The notes below the pieces were generated by a model, which ran no database searches, was not told the origin of the DNA, and saw only the letters and a program-made list of their open reading frames with translations. From the NCBI GenBank assembly GCA_913047375.1, contig CAJWTV010000007.1, forward strand, positions 1 through 59,476: 59,476 nucleotides of DNA, in the 5' to 3' direction. The position numbers and the translations under genes were made by a program. Source of the stretch: an uncultured Polaribacter sp. (GTDB lineage Bacteria > Bacteroidota > Bacteroidia > Flavobacteriales > Flavobacteriaceae). Shown here piece after piece: positions 6,508-15,605 of the stretch; within the stretch, counting starts at the first letter, position 1, and each line of letters starts with the position of its first letter.

Positions 6508-9330
6508 TTGAAAGAACAACAATACATAGAAGTTTATGGAGCTAGAGCTCATAATTTAAAAAATATTGACGTAAAGATTCCTCGTGAAAAACTCGTTGTT
6601 ATTACAGGTTTAAGTGGTAGTGGTAAATCTTCTTTAGCTTTTGATACAATTTACGCAGAAGGCCAAAGACGTTATATTGAAACTTTCTCAGCATATGCTC
6701 GGCAATTTCTAGGGGGACTGGAAAGGCCTGATGTAGACAAAATTGATGGTTTATCACCAGTAATTTCTATTGAACAAAAAACAACTAACAAGAGCCCAAG
6801 ATCTACGGTAGGAACAATTACAGAAATTTATGACTTTTTACGTTTATTATTCGCCAGAGCTGCAAATGCTTACTCTTATAATACTGGTCAAAAAATGGTT
6901 AGCTATTCTGATGACCAAATAAAAAAACTAATTCTTACTGACTTTACTAATAGAAAAATTGCCGTATTAGCACCTTTAATTAGGTCTAGAAAGGGGCATT
7001 ATAGAGAGCTTTTTGAACAAATTTCAAAACAAGGTTTTTTAAGAGTTCGTATTGATGGTGAAATTAGAGAAATCGAAAAAGGTATGAAATTAGATCGTTA
7101 CAAAACACATGACATAGAAGTTGTAATAGATCGGATAATTGTTAATAAAACAATAGAAAAGCGTTTAGAGGAAACTATAAAGACTGCATTGTACGCTGGA
7201 GATAACATTTTAATGGTACTAGATGTTGATAATAATAAACCACGTTATTTTAGTCGTGAACTTATGTGTCCAAAATCTGGTATTGCTTATCCTAAACCAG
7301 AGCCGAATACTTTTTCTTTTAATTCCCCTAAGGGGGCCTGTAATAGCTGCAATGGATTAGGTATAAATCAAGAAATAAATCTTCAGAAGGTTATACCAAA
7401 TGATTCAATGTCAATAAAGTCTGGTGGTATAATTCCTTTAGGAGAATACAAAAATAGTTGGATTTTTAAGCAAATAGAAAATATAGCGGAGCGTTATAAA
7501 TTTAAATTAAGTGATCCCATAAATAAAATACCTAGCGCTGCGATAGATATTATTTTAAATGGTGGTAAAGAGACTTTTTCTATCAAATCTAAATCAGCCG
7601 GAGTAACTAGAAATTATGAAATTGATTTTGAAGGAATTATTGCATTTATAGAAAGTCAATATAAAAGTTCTGAAAGCACTTCAATAAAGCGATGGGCTAA
7701 AGGCTTTATGGATGAAGTTTTTTGTAAAACTTGTGAAGGAAAGAGATTAAAAAAAGAAGCACTACATTTTAAAATTTTAGATAAGAATATTAGTGATCTA
7801 GTCCAAATGGATATTACCGAATTAGCTAATTGGTTTAAAAATATTGAGACAGATTTATCTGAAAGGCAAATAGCTATTGGTGGAGAAATTTTAAAAGAGA
7901 TCAGGACTCGAATTCAATTTTTATTAGATGTAGGCTTAGATTATTTAACTTTAAATAGGACTTCTAAATCACTTTCAGGAGGAGAGGCTCAAAGGATACG
8001 TTTGGCGACTCAAATTGGTTCTCAACTAGTTGGTGTACTATATATACTAGACGAACCAAGCATTGGTCTACATCAAAGGGATAATCAAAAATTAATAGAC
8101 TCATTAATAAAATTAAGAGATATTGGTAATTCTGTCTTAGTTGTAGAGCACGATAAAGATATGATTAAACACGCAGATTTTGTCTTTGATATTGGTCCTG
8201 GAGCTGGAAAATACGGTGGTGAAATCGTTTCAGCTGGAACTTTTAAAGAACTAAAAGAGCAAAGAACACTGACATCAGATTATCTAACTGGTAAAAAAGA
8301 GATTCCTGTTCCAAAGAAAAGAAGAAAAGGTAATGGAAAAACTATTAAACTTTCTGGAGCATCAGGTAATAACTTAAAAAATGTTTCTGTTGAATTTCCT
8401 TTAGGAATAATGATTTGTGTTACGGGAGTTTCTGGGAGTGGAAAATCAACATTAATTAACGAAACATTATATCCTATTTTAAACGCTCATATTTATCGAG
8501 GTGTAAAAAAACCGATGCCTTACAAGGATATTAAAGGGTTAGAACACATAGATAAAGTAATAGATATAGATCAATCTCCTATAGGCAGAACACCACGTTC
8601 AAACCCGGCTACATATACAGGTACTTTTAGTGAAGTAAGAAGTTTGTTTTCTAAAACTCCAGAAGCTGCAATAAGAGGCTATAAGCCAGGGCGTTTTTCT
8701 TTTAATGTTAATGGAGGAAGATGCGAAACTTGCCAAGGTGGTGGTGTCCGTATAATTGAAATGAATTTTTTACCCGATGTACAAGTAGTCTGTGAAACTT
8801 GTCAAGGGAAACGTTTTAATAGGGAGACTTTAGAAATTCGTTACAAAGGAAAATCCATTTCTGATGTTTTAAATATGACTATTGAGGATGCTACAATTTT
8901 TTTTGAAAATATCCCTAAAATTTATAGGAAATTAAAAACTATCAAAGATGTTGGTCTTGGTTATATTACACTTGGACAACAGTCAACAACTCTCTCTGGT
9001 GGTGAAGCTCAGCGTATAAAATTAGCGTCAGAATTATCAAAAAGAGATACAGGTAATACATTTTATATTTTAGATGAACCAACTACAGGGTTACATTTTG
9101 AAGATATTCGAGTATTAATGAATGTTTTAAATAAATTAGCAGATAAAGGCAATACAGTTTTGATTATTGAACATAATTTAGATGTTGTAAAATTAGCGGA
9201 TTACATTATTGATGTAGGTATGGAAGGTGGGAAAAAAGGAGGTGAAATATTATGTAAAGGCACACCAGAAGAAGTTGCTAAGCATAAAAAAAGTTATACT
9301 GCGAAGTTTTTGAAAAAAGAATTACTTTAG
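6508..9330 (+). CDS. uvrA: UvrABC excinuclease subunit A
   Basis: UvrA is the damage-sensing ATPase of nucleotide excision repair. Two ABC modules are seen: Walker A GLSGSGKSSLAFDT with signature SLSGGEAQRIRLATQ, then Walker A GVSGSGKSTLINE with signature TLSGGEAQRIKLASE and DEPTTGLHFEDI. The second zinc module is complete (CETCQGG...CETCQGK). The first has only one Cys in its leading pair (CPKSG before CNSCNGLG), so it may not bind zinc. The open frame extends to a TTG at 6481, but that codon lies inside a TAACTTTG promoter box, so I prefer the TTG at 6508, giving MKEQQYIEVYGAR and 940 residues. A TTG start is a choice that should be checked. Confidence 0.95.
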   Translation: MKEQQYIEVYGARAHNLKNIDVKIPREKLVVITGLSGSGKSSLAFDTIYAEGQRRYIETFSAYARQFLGGLERPDVDKIDGLSPVISIEQKTTNKSPRSTVGTITEIYDFLRLLFARAANAYSYNTGQKMVSYSDDQIKKLILTDFTNRKIAVLAPLIRSRKGHYRELFEQISKQGFLRVRIDGEIREIEKGMKLDRYKTHDIEVVIDRIIVNKTIEKRLEETIKTALYAGDNILMVLDVDNNKPRYFSRELMCPKSGIAYPKPEPNTFSFNSPKGACNSCNGLGINQEINLQKVIPNDSMSIKSGGIIPLGEYKNSWIFKQIENIAERYKFKLSDPINKIPSAAIDIILNGGKETFSIKSKSAGVTRNYEIDFEGIIAFIESQYKSSESTSIKRWAKGFMDEVFCKTCEGKRLKKEALHFKILDKNISDLVQMDITELANWFKNIETDLSERQIAIGGEILKEIRTRIQFLLDVGLDYLTLNRTSKSLSGGEAQRIRLATQIGSQLVGVLYILDEPSIGLHQRDNQKLIDSLIKLRDIGNSVLVVEHDKDMIKHADFVFDIGPGAGKYGGEIVSAGTFKELKEQRTLTSDYLTGKKEIPVPKKRRKGNGKTIKLSGASGNNLKNVSVEFPLGIMICVTGVSGSGKSTLINETLYPILNAHIYRGVKKPMPYKDIKGLEHIDKVIDIDQSPIGRTPRSNPATYTGTFSEVRSLFSKTPEAAIRGYKPGRFSFNVNGGRCETCQGGGVRIIEMNFLPDVQVVCETCQGKRFNRETLEIRYKGKSISDVLNMTIEDATIFFENIPKIYRKLKTIKDVGLGYITLGQQSTTLSGGEAQRIKLASELSKRDTGNTFYILDEPTTGLHFEDIRVLMNVLNKLADKGNTVLIIEHNLDVVKLADYIIDVGMEGGKKGGEILCKGTPEEVAKHKKSYTAKFLKKELL

Positions 9331-9371
9331 TGAATTAGTTTCTAAGGAAATTATCAAAAAAAAGGAAAATT

Positions 9372-10079
9372 ATGATAAATGAGGATAGAAAAATAAAAGA
9401 AAAGTTTCAATCAAAAACTTGGAATGAAATAAAAACAAATGATTCTTGGGCTATATTTAAAATTATGGCAGAATTTGTTGAAGGATATGAAAAACTTGGT
9501 AAAATTGGACCATCTGTTTCTATATTTGGATCTGCACGAACTAATTCAGAAGATCCCTATTACAAATTAGCTGAAGAAGTTGGTTTTAAATTAACTCAAA
9601 ATGGCTACGGTGTCATCACTGGAGGAGGACCAGGAATTATGGAGGCCGGTAATAAGGGAGCACATAGAGGAAAAGGAACTTCTATAGGATTAAATATAGA
9701 ACTACCTTTTGAGCAACATTACAACCCCTGGATAGACAAAGATAAAAACTTAGAATTTGATTATTTTTTCGTCAGAAAAGTAATGTTTGTAAAATATTCG
9801 CAGGGATTTATTGTAATGCCTGGTGGTTTCGGAACATTAGATGAACTTTTTGAAGCAATCACTTTGATTCAAACAAAGAAAATAGGACGATTCCCAATTA
9901 TATTAATGGGAAGCAAGTTTTGGGGTGGTCTAGTTGATTGGATTAAAAACACTCTTCTTGAACAAAAGAAAATTTCAGAGGAGGATTTAAAATTATTTAG
10001 AGTTGTTGATACTGCAGATGAAGCAATAGATCACTTAAATAAATTCTATTCAAAGTATCAATTGAAACCGAACTTTTAA
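9372..10079 (+). CDS. LOG-family (lysine-decarboxylase-like) nucleotide hydrolase
   Basis: The 235-residue protein carries both LOG hallmarks: GGGPGIMEAGNKGA (residues about 84-97) and PGGFGTLDELFEAIT (about 151-165). LOG proteins are Rossmann-like enzymes that release the base from cytokinin riboside monophosphates in plants and some bacteria; older databases call them lysine decarboxylases, which is wrong for this family. The N-terminal 50 residues form a charged extension. It follows uvrA by 41 bases and precedes the next gene by 20, so cotranscription is likely. Physiological substrate is unknown. Confidence 0.88.
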   Translation: MINEDRKIKEKFQSKTWNEIKTNDSWAIFKIMAEFVEGYEKLGKIGPSVSIFGSARTNSEDPYYKLAEEVGFKLTQNGYGVITGGGPGIMEAGNKGAHRGKGTSIGLNIELPFEQHYNPWIDKDKNLEFDYFFVRKVMFVKYSQGFIVMPGGFGTLDELFEAITLIQTKKIGRFPIILMGSKFWGGLVDWIKNTLLEQKKISEEDLKLFRVVDTADEAIDHLNKFYSKYQLKPNF

Positions 10080-10099
10080 AATATCTTTTTAAAATCTAA

Positions 10100-12910
10100 T
10101 TGAAGCAATCACTATCAATATTCGTTTTGTTATTTCTGTTGAGCATTAAAATATTAGCTCAACAGAATTCAATTAATATAAATGCAACATTAGATGTTAC
10201 GAAGGATCTCTTAAATATTGAACAAAGAATTATATATTACAACACTTCTGACAAGGACTTAAAGAGCATTTTTTTACATAATTGGCCAAATAGTTTTAAA
10301 AATAGAAAAACTGCTTTATCAAAAAGGTTTATAGAAGCTTATAAGAAAAATATGTATTTTTCTAAGGAGAAAGATTTAGGTTTTTCTACTATCAAAAATA
10401 TCTCCGTAAATTTTGAAACGGTTAAATTTCTCGAATTAAAAAATCAAAATGATGTTTTAGAGATTCCCTTAGCAAGTTTTCTTAAGAAAGATGATAGCAT
10501 CGTAATTAATGCTACATACAGCGTAAAAATACCAAATTCTAAATTCACTGACTACGGTAAAACCAAAACAGGATATCAACTGAGGTATTGGTACTTAAAC
10601 CCTGCTGTTTTTAATAAAAAATGGTTATTGATGAGTAATTTAAATAATGATGATTTGTTTGAAAGTCCTACAAAATATTCATTAAAATTAAAATTACCAA
10701 AAGAGTACAAAATAAATAGTAACTTAACTAAACAAAAAACTGAAGGTGAAAAATTTAATACTTATTATTTCGCTGGTGAAAATAAAACTGATGTTATATT
10801 AAGCATAGATCAAATAGATAGATTTAAAGTTTATAAAACAAAAAATATTAAAATTCTAACAGATATCTTAGATGATAAAGTTGACTACAAGTCTTCAATA
10901 AAAATCTTAAACAGAGAACTTGATTTTTTAGAAAAATATTTAGGAGAATATCCCCATAAAGAAATTTTCTTAGATAAAGTAGCGCAAAAGAAAGATCCTA
11001 TTTATGGTTTAAGTCAGCTTCCCGATTTTATTCGACCTTTCTCAGATACCTTCAAAACTGATATTACACTTTTTAAAATTTTAACCAAGAAATATATAGA
11101 AAGTACAATACTTGTGAATAAAAGAAAAGAATATTGGATAACTGATGGACTTCAGAGTTATTTAATGATGGAATATGTTAATGAATTTTACCCAGAAGTT
11201 AAACTTCTTGGAACTACATCAAAATCTTGGTTGCTTAAAAGATATAATGTTTCAGAATTAGATTTTAACGATAAATATCCGTTCATATATCAACTTAGTG
11301 CAAGAAGTTTTCTAGATCAACCCTTAACAACAAGTGCAGATTCTCTATCTAATTTTAATAGAAAAATTGTTAATAAATATAAAGCTGGATTGAGCTTTAT
11401 ATATCTTAAAAGTTTTTTAGGAGATTCTGTTTTAAATGATGCTATCAAAGAGTTTTATTTTAAAAATAAACTTGAAAAAGTTTCTGCTATTGATTTTAAA
11501 AATATTATTACAACTAAAACAACTCAAGATTTAAGTTGGTTTTTTGGTGATTATATTCAAACTAATAAAAAAATAGATTATACAATAAGTGATGCAAAAA
11601 TTATTGGTGATAGTGTGACGATTATAATTAAAAATAAAAGAAATATTACTGTTCCTGTTGCTTTATATGGATTAAAGAATAAAGAAATTAAATTTAAAAA
11701 ATGGTATTCTAATATAAATAATACCAAAACAATTAAATTAAAAAACTTTAATTATGATACTTTCTCATTAAATTATGAACAACAATATCCAGAACATAAT
11801 ACTCAAAATAATCAAAAGAAAATTAAAAGAAGCTTGCTCAACAAAGCATTAAAATTTTCTTTTATTAAAGATATTGAAGACCCTTATTATAACCAGGTTT
11901 TTTATCAGCCTAATTTTGATTATAATTTTTATGATGGTTTTATTTTTGGATTGAAACTTCACAACAAACCTATTATAAAAAGAAATTTAGAATTAACACT
12001 TCAACCTTCCTATGCCTTTAAAAGCTCATCTATTACAGGAAGTTTTGCTTTTAGATACAATCAGTATTTTGAGGACACTAATATCTATAAAATTGTTTAC
12101 GGGCTTTTTGGAAGTACACAACATTATGCAAAAGATCTTTCATACAATGCTTTCATTCCTTATATCAGCTTAATATTCAAAAGAAAATCTTTAAGAGATG
12201 TAAGTTCGGAATCAATTTCAGCAAAAATGGTTAATATAAATAGAGAAACTTCAGTTAATCAAATCTCTAAAGAACAAGATTCCTATAGTATATTTAATCT
12301 AAGTTATCAATATTCAAATCCAAATATAATTAAAGACTTCAGGTATCGTTTTAACTTCGAAGCTGCAAAAGATTTCTCTAAAATCTCTCTAGATTTAAGA
12401 TATAGAAGTTTGACTTCAAAAGATACCCAATTAGACTTCAGAGTTTTTGCAGGTGCTTTTTTAAATAATCGTACAACGGGTGATTATTTTAGTTTTGGCT
12501 TAGATAGAGCGAACGATTATTTATTTGAACTTAACTATTTTGGAAGGTCTGAAAGCTCAGGTTTGTTTAGCCAACAATTCATTATAAATCAAGGAGGATT
12601 TAAATCAGTTTTACCTGTTAGATATGCGAATCAATATATGTTATCTACTAATTCAAGTATAGGTTTGTGGAAATGGGTTGAGGCTTATAATGGAACTGCT
12701 TTTTTAAAGAATAAAGGTGAGTCTCTTTATTTTGCTTATGAAAATGGAGTCCGGTTTAATTTTATTCATAATATTTTAGAAGTTTATTTACCAATATACT
12801 CTAATAATGGCTGGGAAATATCTCAAAAATCATATGTAGAGAAAGTTAGGTTTACACTAACGGCTGACATCCAATCTATTTATAATTTTTTTAGACGCGG
12901 TTTTTTATGA
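10100..12910 (+). CDS. Peptidase-M1-like periplasmic domain without zinc motif, fused to a predicted outer-membrane beta-barrel
   Basis: The 936-residue product starts with a signal peptide (MKQSLSIFVLLFLLSIKILAQ), then a region like the N-terminal beta domain of M1 aminopeptidases (NININATLDV to about 240) and a helical part in which ITDGLQSYLMMEY (about 347-359) resembles the DEGxTSY helix after the M1 active site. No HExxH occurs anywhere, and the place expected for it (about 320-340) reads ILTKKYIES; the GAMEN motif is also missing. From about 600 to the end, alternating aromatic/polar strands (SITGSFAFRYNQYF, LDFRVFAGAF) suggest an outer-membrane barrel. It is thus probably a non-catalytic peptidase-like scaffold or receptor. 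Start codon is TTG. Confidence 0.7.
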   Translation: MKQSLSIFVLLFLLSIKILAQQNSININATLDVTKDLLNIEQRIIYYNTSDKDLKSIFLHNWPNSFKNRKTALSKRFIEAYKKNMYFSKEKDLGFSTIKNISVNFETVKFLELKNQNDVLEIPLASFLKKDDSIVINATYSVKIPNSKFTDYGKTKTGYQLRYWYLNPAVFNKKWLLMSNLNNDDLFESPTKYSLKLKLPKEYKINSNLTKQKTEGEKFNTYYFAGENKTDVILSIDQIDRFKVYKTKNIKILTDILDDKVDYKSSIKILNRELDFLEKYLGEYPHKEIFLDKVAQKKDPIYGLSQLPDFIRPFSDTFKTDITLFKILTKKYIESTILVNKRKEYWITDGLQSYLMMEYVNEFYPEVKLLGTTSKSWLLKRYNVSELDFNDKYPFIYQLSARSFLDQPLTTSADSLSNFNRKIVNKYKAGLSFIYLKSFLGDSVLNDAIKEFYFKNKLEKVSAIDFKNIITTKTTQDLSWFFGDYIQTNKKIDYTISDAKIIGDSVTIIIKNKRNITVPVALYGLKNKEIKFKKWYSNINNTKTIKLKNFNYDTFSLNYEQQYPEHNTQNNQKKIKRSLLNKALKFSFIKDIEDPYYNQVFYQPNFDYNFYDGFIFGLKLHNKPIIKRNLELTLQPSYAFKSSSITGSFAFRYNQYFEDTNIYKIVYGLFGSTQHYAKDLSYNAFIPYISLIFKRKSLRDVSSESISAKMVNINRETSVNQISKEQDSYSIFNLSYQYSNPNIIKDFRYRFNFEAAKDFSKISLDLRYRSLTSKDTQLDFRVFAGAFLNNRTTGDYFSFGLDRANDYLFELNYFGRSESSGLFSQQFIINQGGFKSVLPVRYANQYMLSTNSSIGLWKWVEAYNGTAFLKNKGESLYFAYENGVRFNFIHNILEVYLPIYSNNGWEISQKSYVEKVRFTLTADIQSIYNFFRRGFL

Positions 12911-12996
12911 TATTCTTATAAAAAGCTTTATTTAATTGTATTATATTTAATTATATTCAAAAAAAATATAACTTTTTAAATTTAGTTTAAAATCAG

Positions 12997-13004
12997 TACT
13001 TTTG
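12997..13004 (+). promoter_or_regulatory. Candidate -7 box for the ketoacid dehydrogenase E1 gene
   Basis: TACTTTTG matches TAnnTTTG and lies 22 bases before the ATG at 13027. Upstream is T-rich (ACTTTTTAAA) at the -33 spacing but has no clean TTG. Confidence 0.55.
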
Positions 13005-13026
13005 TATGACTTAAAATTACTGTTTT

Positions 13027-15477
13027 ATGACTAACACAGAAACTCAACAAAAACATAACATTTCATTTGAAGATTTTAAAGCTGAAGTTTTAAATGACTA
13101 CAAAATCGCAAGAATTAGTAGAGAATGTAGTTTATTAGGTAGACGTGAAGTTTTAACTGGGAAGGCTAAATTTGGTATTTTTGGTGATGGAAAAGAGGTC
13201 CCTCAGCTAGCTTTAGCAAAAGCATTTAAAAATGGTGACTTTCGTTCTGGTTACTATCGAGATCAAACTTTTATGATGGCGATTGGTGAATTAACGGCAC
13301 AACAATTCTTCTCAGGCTTATATGCTCACGCAGATATCGAAGTAGAACCAATGTCTGCAGGAAGACAAATGGGTGGGCATTTTGCGACCCACAGTTTAAA
13401 TGAAGATGGTTCTTGGAAAAATTTAACACTACAAAAAAACTCTTCCTCAGATATATCACCAACAGCGGCCCAAATGCCACGTTTACTAGGTTTAGCACAA
13501 GCCTCAAAAGTATATAGAAATATTACAGTTTTAAAAAATAGCTCTAATTTTTCTAATAACGGAAATGAGGTTGCATGGGGAACAATTGGGAATGCAAGTA
13601 CCAGTGAAGGTGTATTTTTTGAAACTATAAATGCAGCTGGCGTCTTACAAGTCCCTATGGTAATGAGTGTTTGGGATGATGATTACGGAATATCCGTACA
13701 TGCAAAATATCAAACAACAAAAGAAAGTATTTCTGAAATACTAAAAGGGTTTCAGCGTGATGAAAAAAATAAAGGGTATGAAATATTTGTCGTAAATGGT
13801 TGGGACTATACCCAACTTATTGATGTATATAGTAAAGCATCAGAAATAGCTAGAGTAGAACATGTACCTGTATTAATTCATGTGAAAGAGTTAACTCAAC
13901 CACAAGGACACTCAACTTCTGGGTCACACGAGCGGTATAAAGATGCTGAACGTTTACGATGGGAAAAAGATTTTGATTGCATTACTAAAATGCGAGAATG
14001 GATCTTAAATTTTGAATTAGAAACTGAAAATGGGGAAATTTTAAAGTTTGTGAACTCCGAAGAGGAGCTGATTCTCATAGATAAAAAAGCAAAAAAAGAA
14101 GTTATTAATTCAAAAAGAGTTGCTTGGAACAATTATTTAAATGAAATAAAAATTGAGTTAAACAGTGCTTTAAATATTTTAGAGAAAGTAGCGCAAAAAA
14201 GTAGTAATAAAGCTTTTATTTTAAAGTATACTAATAACTTAAAATCAATATCAGAACCAAACAGAAAGGACGTTTTAGTAACTCTTCGTAAAAGTTTACG
14301 TTATTTAAAAGATGAGGAATTTTCAGAAAAAATTCAACTTCAGGAATTTATAAAAATATATTCAAATAGAATTCAGCAAAAATATTCTTCTCACTTAACA
14401 AGTGAAACAAAAAAATCTATCTTAAAAATTGGTCCTGAAAGTCCAAGGTATAAAGAAGAAAAAAATCTAGTAGATGGACGTATAATTATGCGTGACAACT
14501 TTGATGTTCTTTTAGAAAAACATCCAGAATTATTAATATTTGGTGAAGATGCTGGCTTTATAGGTGATGTGAACCAAGGACTAGAAGGATTACAAGAAAA
14601 ATATGGAGAATTTAGAGTTTCAGATACTGGAATAAGAGAAGCTACTATTATTGGTCAAGGGATAGGAATGGCGATGCGTGGGCTTAGACCAATTGCAGAA
14701 ATTCAATATTTAGATTATTTAATTTATGCATTACAAATTATGAGTGATGACTTGGCTACATTACTTTATAGAACTTTTGGCAAACAAAAAGCTCCTTTAA
14801 TAATAAGGACTCGTGGCCATCGATTAGAAGGAATTTGGCATGCAGGGTCTCCTATGGGGGGAATTATAAATAATATTCGAGGAATTCACGTTTTAGTCCC
14901 TAGGAATATGACAAAAGCAGCTGGATTTTACAATACTTTATTAGAAGGTGATGAACCTGCTCTGGTAATAGAATGTTTAAATGGATACCGTTTAAAAGAA
15001 GAAATGCCATTGAATCTTGGTGTTTATAAAACTGCTATTGGAATAGTTGAAACGATTAGACCAGGAGATGATATAACTGTTATTTCTTACGGATCTACAC
15101 TAAGAATTATAGAAGAAGCGGCTAAAGATTTAGAACAAATTGGCATCAATATAGAAATTATAGATGCTCAATCTTTATTACCTTTTGATATTAATCATGA
15201 AACTGTTAAATCTGTTGCCAAAACAAATAGATTATTAGTAGTTGATGAAGATGTACCAGGTGGAGCTTCAGCTTATTTATTACAAGAAATAATAGAAAAT
15301 CAAAACGGATATAAATATTTAGATAGTAAACCAGCTACACTAACTTCAAAAGCACATAGAACTGCTTATGGAACGGATGGTGACTATTTTTCAAAACCTT
15401 CTGCAGAAGACGTTTTTGAAAAAGTTTATGAAATGATGAACGAAGTAAATCCTGGGAAATATAAGAGCCTTTTTTAA
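13027..15477 (+). CDS. Fused alpha/beta E1 component of a 2-oxoacid (branched-chain type) dehydrogenase
   Basis: The 816-residue protein joins both E1 subunits in one chain. The alpha half (about 20-320) has the thiamine diphosphate region GNASTSEGVFFETINAAG and the conserved HERYKD loop after GHSTSGS. The beta half begins about 480 (DGRIIMRDNFDVLL) with FGEDAG, GIREATIIGQGIGMAMRG, AEIQYLDYL and a C-terminal transketolase-like domain (PGDDITVISYGS...VVDEDVPGG). E1 decarboxylates the oxoacid and passes the acyl group to lipoyl-E2. Between the halves (about 330-470) is a lysine-rich helical linker. No E2 or E3 gene is nearby. Branched-chain oxoacids are the likeliest substrate, but this is not certain. 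Confidence 0.88.
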   Translation: MTNTETQQKHNISFEDFKAEVLNDYKIARISRECSLLGRREVLTGKAKFGIFGDGKEVPQLALAKAFKNGDFRSGYYRDQTFMMAIGELTAQQFFSGLYAHADIEVEPMSAGRQMGGHFATHSLNEDGSWKNLTLQKNSSSDISPTAAQMPRLLGLAQASKVYRNITVLKNSSNFSNNGNEVAWGTIGNASTSEGVFFETINAAGVLQVPMVMSVWDDDYGISVHAKYQTTKESISEILKGFQRDEKNKGYEIFVVNGWDYTQLIDVYSKASEIARVEHVPVLIHVKELTQPQGHSTSGSHERYKDAERLRWEKDFDCITKMREWILNFELETENGEILKFVNSEEELILIDKKAKKEVINSKRVAWNNYLNEIKIELNSALNILEKVAQKSSNKAFILKYTNNLKSISEPNRKDVLVTLRKSLRYLKDEEFSEKIQLQEFIKIYSNRIQQKYSSHLTSETKKSILKIGPESPRYKEEKNLVDGRIIMRDNFDVLLEKHPELLIFGEDAGFIGDVNQGLEGLQEKYGEFRVSDTGIREATIIGQGIGMAMRGLRPIAEIQYLDYLIYALQIMSDDLATLLYRTFGKQKAPLIIRTRGHRLEGIWHAGSPMGGIINNIRGIHVLVPRNMTKAAGFYNTLLEGDEPALVIECLNGYRLKEEMPLNLGVYKTAIGIVETIRPGDDITVISYGSTLRIIEEAAKDLEQIGINIEIIDAQSLLPFDINHETVKSVAKTNRLLVVDEDVPGGASAYLLQEIIENQNGYKYLDSKPATLTSKAHRTAYGTDGDYFSKPSAEDVFEKVYEMMNEVNPGKYKSLF

Positions 15478-15500
15478 TAAAGTCATACTCAATCATATTA

Positions 15501-15535
15501 AAAAAACTCAAACGATAATGTTTGAGTTTTTTTTT
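15501..15535 (+). terminator. Rho-independent terminator after the E1 gene
   Basis: AAAACTCAAAC (15503-15513) pairs with GTTTGAGTTTT (15520-15530) around a 6-base loop and runs into nine T. It closes the E1 transcript before the metalloprotease gene. Confidence 0.9.
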
Positions 15536-15605
15536 AACACAATAATAAATGAATTAACTTCTATTTTTAATATTTTAGTATTCCGAACAATCAAACTTTT
15601 ATACT

